Position numbers and translations under genes: made by a program
Part shown: positions 7,906 through 15,883 of the stretch, piece by piece
How the letters are laid out: each line of letters opens with the position of its first letter
How positions within the stretch are numbered: position 1 is the stretch's first letter
Assembly: GCF_003977595.1 (NCBI RefSeq)
Contig: NZ_RYYR01000025.1
Coordinates: 1-57,385 of the forward strand
Reading direction: 5' to 3'
Length of the DNA: 57,385 bases
Source of the DNA: Lysinibacillus antri
GTDB lineage: Bacteria > Bacillota > Bacilli > Bacillales_A > Planococcaceae
Notes under the pieces: model-generated
Seen by the model: the letters and a program-made list of their open reading frames with translations, nothing else
The model's database searches: none
Told to the model about the DNA's origin: nothing

Positions 7906-9036
7906 ATGGAAACCCACCAATTATTTAAAAAGAATGAAACCTATAATGGGCTCTATGCCATGTTGTTGGTAAATCGCCTCCAAATGTTATACTTTTATCT
8001 GATTATGCCAAGTATCTTGATCAATCCATATATGATTTGGGTGCTTATAGCTGTCGGGATATTATCCCAACTAAACCTTCTTCTTTTATCGAAGTGGCTT
8101 TTAACCCGTTTATCTAGCAATGGATATAATGGATTTGTCCAATTGTTTGGAAAAAAAATGGTACGATTTCTCTCTTTCATCGGGTTGTTCTTTATTCTAC
8201 TTAAACTTTCCGTCATAACGTTAGGATTCAGCGAAATTGTTCAAACATTTATGCTTCCATCAACAGATACAAATTTTCTTGTTTTTTTTATTTTGTTGTT
8301 CTGTTTTTATGTCGCAGGTAAGGGCGTTGAACATACCATTCGTTTTGTGTTGATTTCTTTTTTCTGTACAATTTGGATAATCACATTTTTCGTTTTTTTC
8401 TTCTTTCCTCCAATAGCTCAACTCAGTGATTTGTATCCACTTATTCCAATGGAGTGGAAAGTAGAAAATTGGAAAGCCTTTTTTTTAATTTTGTCTTCCT
8501 ATTCTGGTCCAGAATTTCTGGTGTTTTTGGGACCATGGCTTAAAACAAACAATAAAACCTTTCGCTATTTGTCTTACGGCAACGCTCTCACCGTTGTAGA
8601 GTATGTATTCCTATTTATAGCATCCCTATTTTATTTCGGTTCCAATTTTTTAAGTAAAACTCAATATCCAATTATTAATATGGGCCGTTATTATCAAAAC
8701 CCAGTGTTTGAACGAATCGATATAATGATGCTTTCCTTTCTATTATTTAACCTAGTTTTTGCAATTTCTCTATTTCTACTATTGTTTTATGGAGCATCTA
8801 AAATAGCTTTTGGTAAAATGAGCAAGCCGTCCAGTGGAAAAGGTTTGTTATTCAGTGTATTCCTTATTTTTATCGGAATGGTTCTTCTGAATGAATTATT
8901 TTGGAAGTCTTGGGAGAAGCAGAACTTTTTACTTAATCTTCAAATTATAGCTGGAAGCATAAGCTATTTTCTTGTTCCACTTGTTATTGTTTTAGCAATG
9001 AAAAAAGAGGGGGTTAAAAAACATGCGTCTACATAA
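7906..9036 (+). CDS. gerAB: Spore germinant receptor subunit B, APC-type permease-like
   Basis: A 376-residue protein with about ten hydrophobic segments, belonging to the spore permease (GerAB) branch of the amino acid/polyamine/organocation transporter fold. In known receptors this subunit binds the germinant. The ATG at 7906 lies 5 bases after AGGAGGTG; the TTG three bases earlier would sit too close to that site. The ribosome site overlaps the end of gerAA and the 3' end overlaps gerAC, so translation is probably coupled. No active transport is expected from family knowledge. Confidence 0.9.
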   Translation: METHQLFKKNETYNGLYAMLLVNRLQMLYFYLIMPSILINPYMIWVLIAVGILSQLNLLLLSKWLLTRLSSNGYNGFVQLFGKKMVRFLSFIGLFFILLKLSVITLGFSEIVQTFMLPSTDTNFLVFFILLFCFYVAGKGVEHTIRFVLISFFCTIWIITFFVFFFFPPIAQLSDLYPLIPMEWKVENWKAFFLILSSYSGPEFLVFLGPWLKTNNKTFRYLSYGNALTVVEYVFLFIASLFYFGSNFLSKTQYPIINMGRYYQNPVFERIDIMMLSFLLFNLVFAISLFLLLFYGASKIAFGKMSKPSSGKGLLFSVFLIFIGMVLLNELFWKSWEKQNFLLNLQIIAGSISYFLVPLVIVLAMKKEGVKKHAST

Positions 9037-10126
9037 AAAGATATGTAAAAGATTGATACTCCTTTTTATGACTTTTTGGTTATCTGGCTGTGCCCCTTTT
9101 ACCGAAAACAACCTTATTGAAGAAATTTCCCCCGTTACCTTTTTGTCAATTAGTAAGGGGGATAAAGGGAAATTAAAAGTCAGTACAATTATGCCTCCTC
9201 TAAGTAAAGAAAATAAGTTTGTTATGTCGCAAGAAGTCAGCTTATTAAAGGAGGGAGTACAGAAGTACAACTTAAACTTCTACCAGGAAATTAAATCCGG
9301 ACAAATGCGTATGCTGGTAATTAGTGATGAACTTGGAAAAGATGGGATTATGTCTATTATAAATGTATTATTGACTGATCCGGATATTTCTCCGAGAATC
9401 TATTTAGTTATCGTAAAAGGAAATTTTGATGAATACTTGGAAAGTCAATTGGACAAAGATGAAAACTTTGATTACTCGTTTTACCGAATGCTGAAGCATT
9501 ATGAGGAAAAAAACCAAGGAGAATTATCTGTCGTTAATCTTCATGAATTTAAAAATTTGCTCTATACTCCTTATTCAGATCCTTTCTTGCCTGTATTCAA
9601 AATACAAGAGGATGGGGTCAACTATGAAGGTACAGCCTTGTTTCAAGATGACAAGCTAGTTGAAACTATTTCATCTTTAGATGATCGTATCTTCCAGCTG
9701 ATAAACAACGATCACTACTTAAAAGTTTTACCGATTCTAGAATTTGAAATTGTACTGGGTCATGTTAGATCTAAAATAATAGTAGATATCGATAGCAGCT
9801 ATTCTACAATGACCTATACCGTGAATATAGACACTAGGATTGAGGAATACCGGGGAGAGAAGCAATTATTTGACCCAAAGGAGTTAGAAAATATGAAAAA
9901 AGATATCGAAACCCATCTTGAAAAACAAACGCATGAACTAGTTAAAAAGATGCAAGAATTGAAAGTGGATCCATTACAGCTTGGCATACAAACAAAAAGA
10001 CCATTCTCAAAACCAATGGAAGAAAAAAAATGGATTGAAATGTTTGAGAAGATGGACATTAAAATAAAATACAATATTAATATCGATCCTTTGACGGATG
10101 CAAATTCAAAAAGGCCAAACCTTTAA
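9023..10126 (+). CDS. gerAC: Spore germinant receptor subunit C, lipoprotein
   Basis: A 367-residue Ger(x)C-family lipoprotein. A basic, hydrophobic signal ends in the lipobox LSGC with the lipidated Cys at 23. The rest is the soluble GerC fold, including YLVIVKGNFDEYLES and a C-terminal helix-rich part with EKQTHELVKKMQELKVDPL. The lipid anchor holds it on the outer face of the spore inner membrane next to subunits A and B. It overlaps gerAB by 14 bases and has GAGGGGG upstream. The operon is closed by the long hairpin at 10152. Confidence 0.88.
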   Translation: MRLHKKICKRLILLFMTFWLSGCAPFTENNLIEEISPVTFLSISKGDKGKLKVSTIMPPLSKENKFVMSQEVSLLKEGVQKYNLNFYQEIKSGQMRMLVISDELGKDGIMSIINVLLTDPDISPRIYLVIVKGNFDEYLESQLDKDENFDYSFYRMLKHYEEKNQGELSVVNLHEFKNLLYTPYSDPFLPVFKIQEDGVNYEGTALFQDDKLVETISSLDDRIFQLINNDHYLKVLPILEFEIVLGHVRSKIIVDIDSSYSTMTYTVNIDTRIEEYRGEKQLFDPKELENMKKDIETHLEKQTHELVKKMQELKVDPLQLGIQTKRPFSKPMEEKKWIEMFEKMDIKIKYNINIDPLTDANSKRPNL

Positions 10127-10151
10127 TTTTTCCTTTTGAATAACTCATAAC

Positions 10152-10199
10152 GTAAACAAAATGCCCTAGAATCTAACGATTCTAGGGCATTTTGTTTAC
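10152..10199. terminator. Long bidirectional terminator between gerAC and the DJ-1 gene
   Basis: A 22-bp perfect stem (10152-10173 with 10178-10199) around the loop TAAC. The outer arms are AAAC/GTTT with A and T tracts, so it works for the converging gerAC and DJ-1 genes. Confidence 0.8.
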
Positions 10200-10250
10200 A
10201 ATCTATCGCTTTGTGTAATTTCTGTCATAATTATACAATAACACAAAGAA

Positions 10251-10769
10251 TTAGCTTAATGCTTTTACTAAAGCTTCTCCAAATTCTTTAGCGCCATCTG
10301 GACCATCACCAGTGATAATATCATCATGAAAAACAACATGTTTTTCAACATATGTTACTTTATTCGCCTTTAATTGGTCTTTTTGTATATCTACTGGATA
10401 GCAAGTTGCTTCTCTTCCAGTAAGTAAACCCGTTTTAGCTACAGTAACCGCACCTGCACAAATTCCTGTTACAAGAACTTTATTAATATACGCTTGTTTC
10501 AAGTAGTCTTGTAATTCTTGATTTTCCCATAGATGATCGTTCGTACCAGATCCACCAATAACAGATACAACATCGTAGTCAGAAGCAGAAACGTCTGAGA
10601 AAATGACCTCAGCAGTTGCTTTACCTTCATAATCCCCTATGATTTCACCTGTTTTTGTACTTGCAATTGTCACATCAATTCCGTTGCTTTCCAATTCCGC
10701 TTTTGGTTGAAATAATTCGTCTTCATTGAAACGTTCTGGTGGTATAATTAAAAGTGCTTTTTTACTCAT
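10251..10769 (-). CDS. DJ-1/PfpI-family protein
   Basis: A 172-residue DJ-1/PfpI/ThiJ superfamily protein. The nucleophile elbow is GICAGA with Cys at 104, preceded by the conserved VVSVIGGSGTNDH segment. Members act as glyoxalases or deglycases, chaperones or amidases; the exact activity cannot be assigned. The start has AGGAGG upstream. It is transcribed divergently from an HxlR-type regulator 148 bases away, a common arrangement for genes induced by reactive electrophiles or carbonyls, and the two share a palindrome-bearing promoter region. Confidence 0.85.
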   Translation of the reverse strand: MSKKALLIIPPERFNEDELFQPKAELESNGIDVTIASTKTGEIIGDYEGKATAEVIFSDVSASDYDVVSVIGGSGTNDHLWENQELQDYLKQAYINKVLVTGICAGAVTVAKTGLLTGREATCYPVDIQKDQLKANKVTYVEKHVVFHDDIITGDGPDGAKEFGEALVKALS

Positions 10770-10836
10770 TTGTAGTTCCTCCTCATTAATAAAAAAGATT
10801 CGCCGGTAAGACGACTATTTCATTCTACTGCTTGTT

Positions 10837-10853
10837 TTCTTCACTGTGAAGAA
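10837..10853. promoter_or_regulatory. Perfect palindrome, candidate HxlR operator
   Basis: TTCTTCACTGTGAAGAA is a 17-base palindrome around a central T in the divergent region between the DJ-1 and HxlR genes. A second repeated element, GGTTAC at 10872-10877 and 10883-10888, lies closer to the regulator start. Regulator binding is inferred from position. Confidence 0.45.
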
Positions 10854-10917
10854 TGCACTTTTTTGTAAGGAGGTTACCTACAGGTTACAATTGATACAAA
10901 TAAGGAGGTAAGAATTT

Positions 10918-11307
10918 ATGCCAGATACATTTAGAGATGAAGTTAAAGAAAAGATCATAAATGGTGATTATAATTGTGAAAAAGAACTTACCTTATCAAT
11001 TATAAGTGGTAAATGGAAAATTGTTATTTTATGGCACTTGGGGGTAGAAGGACCACATCGATTCAGTGATCTCCAAAGGCTTTTTCCAAAAATATCTCAT
11101 AAAATATTAACGAATCAATTAAGAGAACTGATGGAAGATGGAATAGTTCATCGCGAGGTTTATCCAGAAGTTCCACCGAAAGTAGAATATTCCATGACTG
11201 AATTGGGGATGACTTTACTTCCTATCGTTGAAATGATGTATGAATGGGGAAAAAATCGGATAGCAGAAATCATAAAAGAAATGGATATCACGGAATTAAA
11301 CAATTAA
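10918..11307 (+). CDS. HxlR-family winged-helix regulator
   Basis: A 129-residue transcription regulator of the HxlR/MarR-like group (YodB, HypR relatives). It has the family start [22 protein letters not shown] with a Cys at 20, a position used for redox or electrophile sensing in several members. A recognition helix around [19 protein letters not shown] and a beta wing ([19 protein letters not shown]) follow. AAGGAGGT precedes the ATG. It probably controls itself and the divergent DJ-1 gene as a dimer. The inducer is unknown. Confidence 0.85.
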   Translation: MPDTFRDEVKEKIINGDYNCEKELTLSIISGKWKIVILWHLGVEGPHRFSDLQRLFPKISHKILTNQLRELMEDGIVHREVYPEVPPKVEYSMTELGMTLLPIVEMMYEWGKNRIAEIIKEMDITELNN

Positions 11308-11350
11308 GCATAAGCTTAAATTTACAATGTTGCTTTACAAAACCTATTAG

Positions 11351-11393
11351 AAAAGAAGCACCTTCACTTAACTGTAAGGAAGGTGCTTCTTTT
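11351..11393 (+). terminator. Terminator of the HxlR-family gene
   Basis: AAAAGAAGCACCTTC (11351-11365) pairs with GAAGGTGCTTCTTTT (11379-11393). It has T and A tails on both sides. Confidence 0.75.
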
Positions 11394-11487
11394 GCTTAAT
11401 TGCGGAGTATTTGGATCATTTACGCTGTGGATTGGTTCAACTGTAACGGGGATTGTGTTTTCTTTTATTAAAATAAATTATACATAA
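11392..11487 (+). pseudogene. Possible C-terminal remnant of a membrane protein
   Basis: One plus-strand frame runs to a TAA at 11485-11487 and reads GVFGSFTLWIGSTVTGIVFS before IKINYT. It looks like a last transmembrane helix with a short tail. There is no start or ribosome site, and the frame begins inside the preceding terminator. I cannot name the family. It may be debris from an earlier insertion or deletion at the rlmH site, or chance. Confidence 0.25.
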
Positions 11488-11733
11488 AAAAACTAATTGA
11501 AAAGGTTACCAGCCCGCTTATGATGAATCAATGGTCTTATTAGAAAATAACCAAATCATTTCCAAAAATGCATAATCCAAAAGGCTGGCTAAAAAAATTT
11601 CTGTTTTTTAGTCAGCCTTTTTGCTTTATTAGCCTGTCAACATCCTTTCACAGTGCTAGTCAATTTAAAAACTTGATTAAATAGATTAAATGTTTACAAT
11701 TTTTAGATTATTATATTCCCTCAAAAACCTCAC
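11488..11733. other. Gene-free spacer with a terminator-like hairpin next to rlmH
   Basis: Apart from the hairpin at about 11579-11621 (AAGGCTGGCT with AGTCAGCCTT, A and T arms) I see no gene, RNA or repeat before the rlmH-end copy. The hairpin can serve as a terminator of rlmH on the minus strand, lying about 110 bases past its stop. Confidence 0.4.
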
Positions 11734-11754
11734 TTACTTATGATACGGTTCACC
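11722..11754 (-). repeat. rlmH 3'-end att site, copy 4 (inside the intact gene)
   Basis: On the minus strand GGTGAACCGTATCATAAGTA then AGTGAGGTTTTTGA spans the last six codons (EPYHK) and stop of rlmH. It contains TATCATAA, the core known from the staphylococcal SCC attachment site at the same place in the same gene. This is the chromosomal junction of the array. Confidence 0.75.
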
Positions 11755-12213
11755 CTTCATAATCCTAAAACTCCGATAAATTTGCTCTACTAGTACCAAC
11801 TTCATTAATTGGTGGGGTAATGTCATTTTGCCAAAGCTCAATTTTTCATCCGCGCGTCGTAATACATCGTCATGTAAACCTAATGATCCGCCAATGACAA
11901 AGGCAACTTTGCTTGTTCCATAGGTCATAAGGGATTCTAGTCCACTCGCCATTTCTTCCGATGATTTCATTTTGCCGTCAATGGCTAGAGCGATTACGTG
12001 CATGCCATCGTTTACTTTACTTAAAATTCGTTCGCCCTCTTTACGCTTTACAATATCCATTTCTGAATCACTTAATGCTTCAGGCGCCTTTTCGTCAGGC
12101 ACTTCAACCAAATCAATTTTTGCATAGGCACCTAAACGTTTCACATATTCCTCAATGCCCATCTTTAAATACTTCTCTTTTAACTTTCCAACCGAAATAA
12201 TTGTGATATTCAC
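11734..12213 (-). CDS. rlmH: 23S rRNA pseudouridine-1915 N3-methyltransferase RlmH
   Basis: A 159-residue SPOUT-class methyltransferase (OrfX/YydA) that methylates pseudouridine 1915 in helix 69 of 23S rRNA. Length, the start [15 protein letters not shown], the SAM-binding knot ([15 protein letters not shown]) and the C-terminal [12 protein letters not shown] are all typical. The gene is complete even though its last codons are the insertion site for the accessory region downstream. The upstream spacer is crowded with DnaA boxes, as reported for yydA in B. subtilis. Confidence 0.95.
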   Translation of the reverse strand: MNITIISVGKLKEKYLKMGIEEYVKRLGAYAKIDLVEVPDEKAPEALSDSEMDIVKRKEGERILSKVNDGMHVIALAIDGKMKSSEEMASGLESLMTYGTSKVAFVIGGSLGLHDDVLRRADEKLSFGKMTLPHQLMKLVLVEQIYRSFRIMKGEPYHK

Positions 12214-12216
12214 AAC

Positions 12217-12744
12217 TTATCCACCTTTACATTTCATTCATAAAATTTATATACAATTGCTTTCTAAACACGCAATTCGCCTTCAAAACCTTGATTGTAT
12301 AAGCATTCTATTTTATTAGAAAATTTCAATATATACAGTTTATCCACCTTAATAAACCATTTACAAACAACTTATCCACAAAAGTTATTCACATATCCAC
12401 AATCCATTTCTATATATTGTGTAAAGTTATTTACTTGATACAATATATGTTGCTTGTTCCTCACAGTAGGCACACTTTGTGGATAACTTTTCTTCATCAT
12501 TTAGCATATCCATTATTGGGAACTCTTTTGTCTCTGCTACAAGTAGATCTAAGGCATGATTTATATGGGTTTCACAGCTATATGTTTTCATTTTTTACAT
12601 CCCCCTATTTTTAGAATTTTCCACAAACTTATTCACATTTGTTTATATGTTATCCACAATCCATTGTAACAAACAAAAAACGAGTAGGAAAGAATAGGCT
12701 TCCTTTCTCTACTCGTTGTGACTATTTAATTTCAGTTATCCACA
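12217..12744. promoter_or_regulatory. DnaA-box cluster upstream of rlmH
   Basis: Perfect TTATCCACA boxes (either strand) occur at 12372, 12478, 12650 and 12736. One-mismatch boxes occur at 12217, 12340, 12385, 12393, 12617 and 12629. The region also contains the small CxxH gene. B. subtilis has a DnaA-box cluster upstream of the orthologous yydA that affects initiation timing; the same role here is inferred. Confidence 0.65.
12427..12591 (-). CDS. CxxH/CxxC small protein
   Basis: A 54-residue protein starting MKTYSCETHINHALDLLVAE. Cys-x-x-His near the start (CETH at 6-9) and Cys-x-x-Cys near the end (CAYC at 40-43) suggest one bound metal ion, probably zinc. I recognise it as the short CxxH/CxxC family encoded between htrA and rlmH in many Bacillales. 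Its function is unknown. TAGGGGGA lies about 8 bases before the ATG. A perfect DnaA box (12478-12486) is embedded in its coding sequence. Confidence 0.8.
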   Translation of the reverse strand: MKTYSCETHINHALDLLVAETKEFPIMDMLNDEEKLSTKCAYCEEQATYIVSSK

Positions 12745-12757
12745 AACTCTAAATTCA

Positions 12758-14050
12758 CTATAATGTTGTACCTTCTGTTAAGGTTAATTGTAATTCCACT
12801 AATTTCCCTTGTCGGTACACTTTAATCGGTAATGTATCACCAATGTCCGTTTCATTATATAAATGCTGACGAAGGTCTATGGAGTTTTCAATTTTTTGTC
12901 CATCCATTTCAACAATTACATCATATTGTTGTACACCTGCTTTATCTGCTGAAGATCCACGTACTACTTCTGATACCACAACACCTGTTGTCACTTCCTC
13001 AGGTAAGCGTAATGTTTGCTGTTGATAGAACGCAGGAACTTCTGTTAAATCTAATAAACCAATTCCCATTGTTGGGCGTTTTACTTCACCATTTTGCTCT
13101 AACTCTTCAACAATTGGGATGACCGTATTAATTGGAATCGAGAAGCCTAAACCTTCAATAGCTGATTCTGCAATTTTCATCGAATTAATCCCTATTAAAT
13201 CACCCGCAATGTTAATTAACGCACCACCACTATTTCCTGGGTTGATAGCTGCATCTGTTTGTAATACTTCTGTTTCCCAATCCTCATAACCATCCGCATT
13301 TAAATCAACTGGAACAGCACGATCTTTCCCAGAAATAACGCCTGTTGTGACAGAACCATAGAAATCTAACCCAAGTGGATTACCGATTGCAATAACAGTT
13401 TCACCTTGTTTTAATACTTCAGAATCCCCAAATTCTGCAACTACTTTAACATTTTCGCTTTTAATTGATATGACGGCTAAGTCTGTCCAAATATCGCTAC
13501 CTACTAGTGTTGCTTCTTCTTTTGTACCGTCTGCTAATGTAACTTCTAATTGTTTTGCGCCTTCAACAACGTGGTAATTTGTAATAACGAAGGCTTTATT
13601 ATCTTCAATTTTATAGATTACACCTGACCCACTACCTGCTTCTTGTTCTGCAGAACGTTGATTCCAAAAGTCTGTTACTTCTTGAATATTTGTAATCCCC
13701 ACGACGGCATCTGACACTTTCTCTACTGCTGATGTAATATCTGTCGTAACCTCTGTCGCCGTTTGCGTAATAGTTGTTTGTGAGTCACCATTTTTCGTAT
13801 GGCTCGTTGTCTTCCCTGGTAGTTGTCCAACCATAGATGGTAGGAGTAGCCACATGACTAAAGCGCCAACAATGACACCCGCAAGACCACTTATAAAGTA
13901 ACCTCCTTTCTTTCCTCCACTATTTTTATTTGCACGTCTTTTACTCTCTTCTTCTTGTTCACGTTGCAGCCGTTCTTGCAATGGAGAATAAGAGTTTAAG
14001 GATTCGTTTTCATTTGGTTGTTTATGTTCATTATCATTAAAATAACTCAT
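12758..14050 (-). CDS. htrC: HtrA-family serine protease with PDZ domain
   Basis: A 430-residue membrane-anchored protease/chaperone of the DegP/HtrA type. A cytoplasmic N-terminal stretch is followed by a single membrane helix at about 51-71. The trypsin-like domain carries His160 (TNYHVVEG), Asp190 (WTDLAVI) and Ser274 (NPGNSGGA). A C-terminal PDZ domain follows (GVVVSEVVRGSSADKAGVQ). It acts outside the membrane on misfolded or secreted proteins. The start at 14050 follows AAGGACCTGAGG; the frame is open 17 codons further without a ribosome site. Its position between walJ and rlmH matches htrC (yyxA). Confidence 0.92.
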   Translation of the reverse strand: MSYFNDNEHKQPNENESLNSYSPLQERLQREQEEESKRRANKNSGGKKGGYFISGLAGVIVGALVMWLLLPSMVGQLPGKTTSHTKNGDSQTTITQTATEVTTDITSAVEKVSDAVVGITNIQEVTDFWNQRSAEQEAGSGSGVIYKIEDNKAFVITNYHVVEGAKQLEVTLADGTKEEATLVGSDIWTDLAVISIKSENVKVVAEFGDSEVLKQGETVIAIGNPLGLDFYGSVTTGVISGKDRAVPVDLNADGYEDWETEVLQTDAAINPGNSGGALINIAGDLIGINSMKIAESAIEGLGFSIPINTVIPIVEELEQNGEVKRPTMGIGLLDLTEVPAFYQQQTLRLPEEVTTGVVVSEVVRGSSADKAGVQQYDVIVEMDGQKIENSIDLRQHLYNETDIGDTLPIKVYRQGKLVELQLTLTEGTTL

Positions 14051-14134
14051 TGCCTCAGGTCCTTTCTTTACTTTGTTATCCTTATGATACAAAGCAAACA
14101 TTAAAATTACATGAAAATGGGTTAAAACAAAAAT

Positions 14135-14166
14135 AAAAAAGGCATGACAAAACCGTCATACCTTTT
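14135..14166 (-). terminator. Terminator between walJ and htrC
   Basis: GGCATGAC and GTCATACC pair around AAAACC, with A6 on one side and TTTT on the other. On the minus strand this stops transcription after walJ. Confidence 0.65.
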
Positions 14167-14189
14167 ATAATTTACCTATATGGAAATTT

Positions 14190-14978
14190 TTAAACCGTTA
14201 CTAACATTGTCGGTTCTTCAGCATCGGTATCGTGTAAATGAACATATTCACCTGCGATAATACCACAAGATTGCAATGTTTGGGTCACACTCATTCGCGC
14301 CAAGTCTTTCATATTGTTATCTTTACTTAAATGGGATAAATAAATTTGAGTTGGCTTTTCAAAAACAACTTCACTCATTGCAACGGCTGCATCTTCATTG
14401 GAAACATGTCCTACATCACTTAATATACGACGTTTAACAGACCATGGATAACGACCCATTTGAAGCATTCCAATGTCGTGATTACTTTCAAATACAAAAG
14501 AATCTGCTCCTCGGATAATCCCTTTCATCCGGTCACTAACATATCCTGTATCAGTAATCACCACGAGCTTTCGGTCATTTTCATGGAAAGCATAAAACAT
14601 TGGGTCAGCCGCATCATGTGAAACTGCAAATGATTCAATGTTTAATGAGCCAAAAGATTGGACCGTTTCCATATTAAAATTGAAGCGTAAATCTGTCGGT
14701 ACATTTCCAATAAGTCCATCCATTGCTTGCCATGTTTTTTCATTTGCAAAAATAGGTACTTTATATTTTCTGGCTACTACTCCGAGCCCTTTTATATGAT
14801 CACTATGTTCATGTGAAACTAAAATGCCTGATAAGTTTTTCATGTCGCGACCGATTTTAGCAAACAATTGCTCCATTTTTTTGCCACTTAAACCGACATC
14901 AACTAAAAATGCATGGTCATCATTTTCCACATAGATGGCATTTCCAGAACTGCCACTTGCTAAAACACTAAATCGCAT
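14190..14978 (-). CDS. walJ: Metallo-beta-lactamase-fold protein WalJ (YycJ)
   Basis: A 262-residue metallo-beta-lactamase fold protein. The metal site HEHSDH is at 56-61, with further ligands in AVSHDAAD and ITDTGY. Orthologues (YycJ/VicX) are encoded in the WalRK operon and have been linked to nuclease activity and to coordination of division with replication. It lies 11 bases after walI, so it is part of the operon. The terminator that follows separates it from htrC. Confidence 0.93.
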   Translation of the reverse strand: MRFSVLASGSSGNAIYVENDDHAFLVDVGLSGKKMEQLFAKIGRDMKNLSGILVSHEHSDHIKGLGVVARKYKVPIFANEKTWQAMDGLIGNVPTDLRFNFNMETVQSFGSLNIESFAVSHDAADPMFYAFHENDRKLVVITDTGYVSDRMKGIIRGADSFVFESNHDIGMLQMGRYPWSVKRRILSDVGHVSNEDAAVAMSEVVFEKPTQIYLSHLSKDNNMKDLARMSVTQTLQSCGIIAGEYVHLHDTDAEEPTMLVTV

Positions 14979-14989
14979 ATCATTACTCC

Positions 14990-15883
14990 CTATTCTTCAA
15001 CTACATCTTCATTGTTTTCTTTAATCTGTTTTTGTATTTCTTCTGCCTTAAGAGCGTCTTCTACTTCATTTTCTACTGCTTCCACTTTTGTCGCATCCAA
15101 CTGAACATCAATAATTTTCCCTTCAACTGCATTCACGAAATATTCCTCATGCTTATTATCTGAGGTCGTGACGCGTACTTCCCATGTTGGTACAAATACT
15201 TGTGTTCGAGTCAGTTGAACGAGAGTAGAGTAGCCTAATTTTAGTTCGGTAATATTAGAGTTTGGTTTTAAAAGACCCTTTGAATAAAGTGCTTGGAAAA
15301 CTTGCACAGGTGTTAATAAGTTTTCCTGTTCCTCATATTCCTCTATTTTCTCTAATAAGGTTTGTTCGTATCTAATGACTTCATCTTTTTCATTAAGATG
15401 CAGAGTCAGAACGCCGTTAATATTATAATAGACTTTTCGATCTTTTACACGTTGGAAAAATGTCACTTTTTTATTTTCTTTATCTACTTGCCATAAAGAG
15501 TATGACTCTCCTTCATATACGTGATTTTGTAAAAATAATTTATAATTGATCTCATTATTGATATTGCTAATTTTCACTGGATTTTTTAACGTTACGACAA
15601 GCTTATTTTTATTTTCTACTATAATCGAATGGGCATTTTGAATATCGATCTTTTCCTCATCAAAGTTTTTCACTTCTCCTGAGAGGTAAGCTGCCTTTTC
15701 TACATTCGTTGGTAACGTACCATACGTAATATGATCATCTTGTAATCTTGCTTCAATATCTTTATCTCCTAACACAGGAACTAACTGTGCTTCTGTATAA
15801 CGGTTAACATAGAGAGAGTACAAAAAAATGTTCAGTATTAGAAATACGACGATGAATATAGATTTTGATTTACTCCAATCCAT
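14990..15883 (-). CDS. walI: WalK regulator WalI (YycI)
   Basis: A 297-residue membrane protein with one N-terminal helix ([20 protein letters not shown]) and a large extracytoplasmic domain. In Bacillus, WalI and WalH bind WalK through their membrane helices and restrain it. The ATG at 15883 has GGGGGG seven bases upstream and gives the family start MDWSKSKS; the TTG two codons earlier is less likely. The C-terminal 40 residues are rich in Glu, Lys and Asn and look disordered. Confidence 0.9.
   Translation of the reverse strand: MDWSKSKSIFIVVFLILNIFLYSLYVNRYTEAQLVPVLGDKDIEARLQDDHITYGTLPTNVEKAAYLSGEVKNFDEEKIDIQNAHSIIVENKNKLVVTLKNPVKISNINNEINYKLFLQNHVYEGESYSLWQVDKENKKVTFFQRVKDRKVYYNINGVLTLHLNEKDEVIRYEQTLLEKIEEYEEQENLLTPVQVFQALYSKGLLKPNSNITELKLGYSTLVQLTRTQVFVPTWEVRVTTSDNKHEEYFVNAVEGKIIDVQLDATKVEAVENEVEDALKAEEIQKQIKENNEDVVEE

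Noticed and set aside
11416-11446. A further rlmH-end-like sequence (TACGCTGTGGATTGGTTCAA)
   Set aside because: Only GGTTCA and a few other bases agree, the TATCATAA core is absent, and the segment fits better as part of the possible membrane-protein remnant.
1-11733. A Ccr-type or other recombinase gene that would move the rlmH cassettes
   Set aside because: Every sizeable frame in this region has another clear assignment; none has serine or tyrosine recombinase motifs. The recombinase must lie outside the window or be lost.
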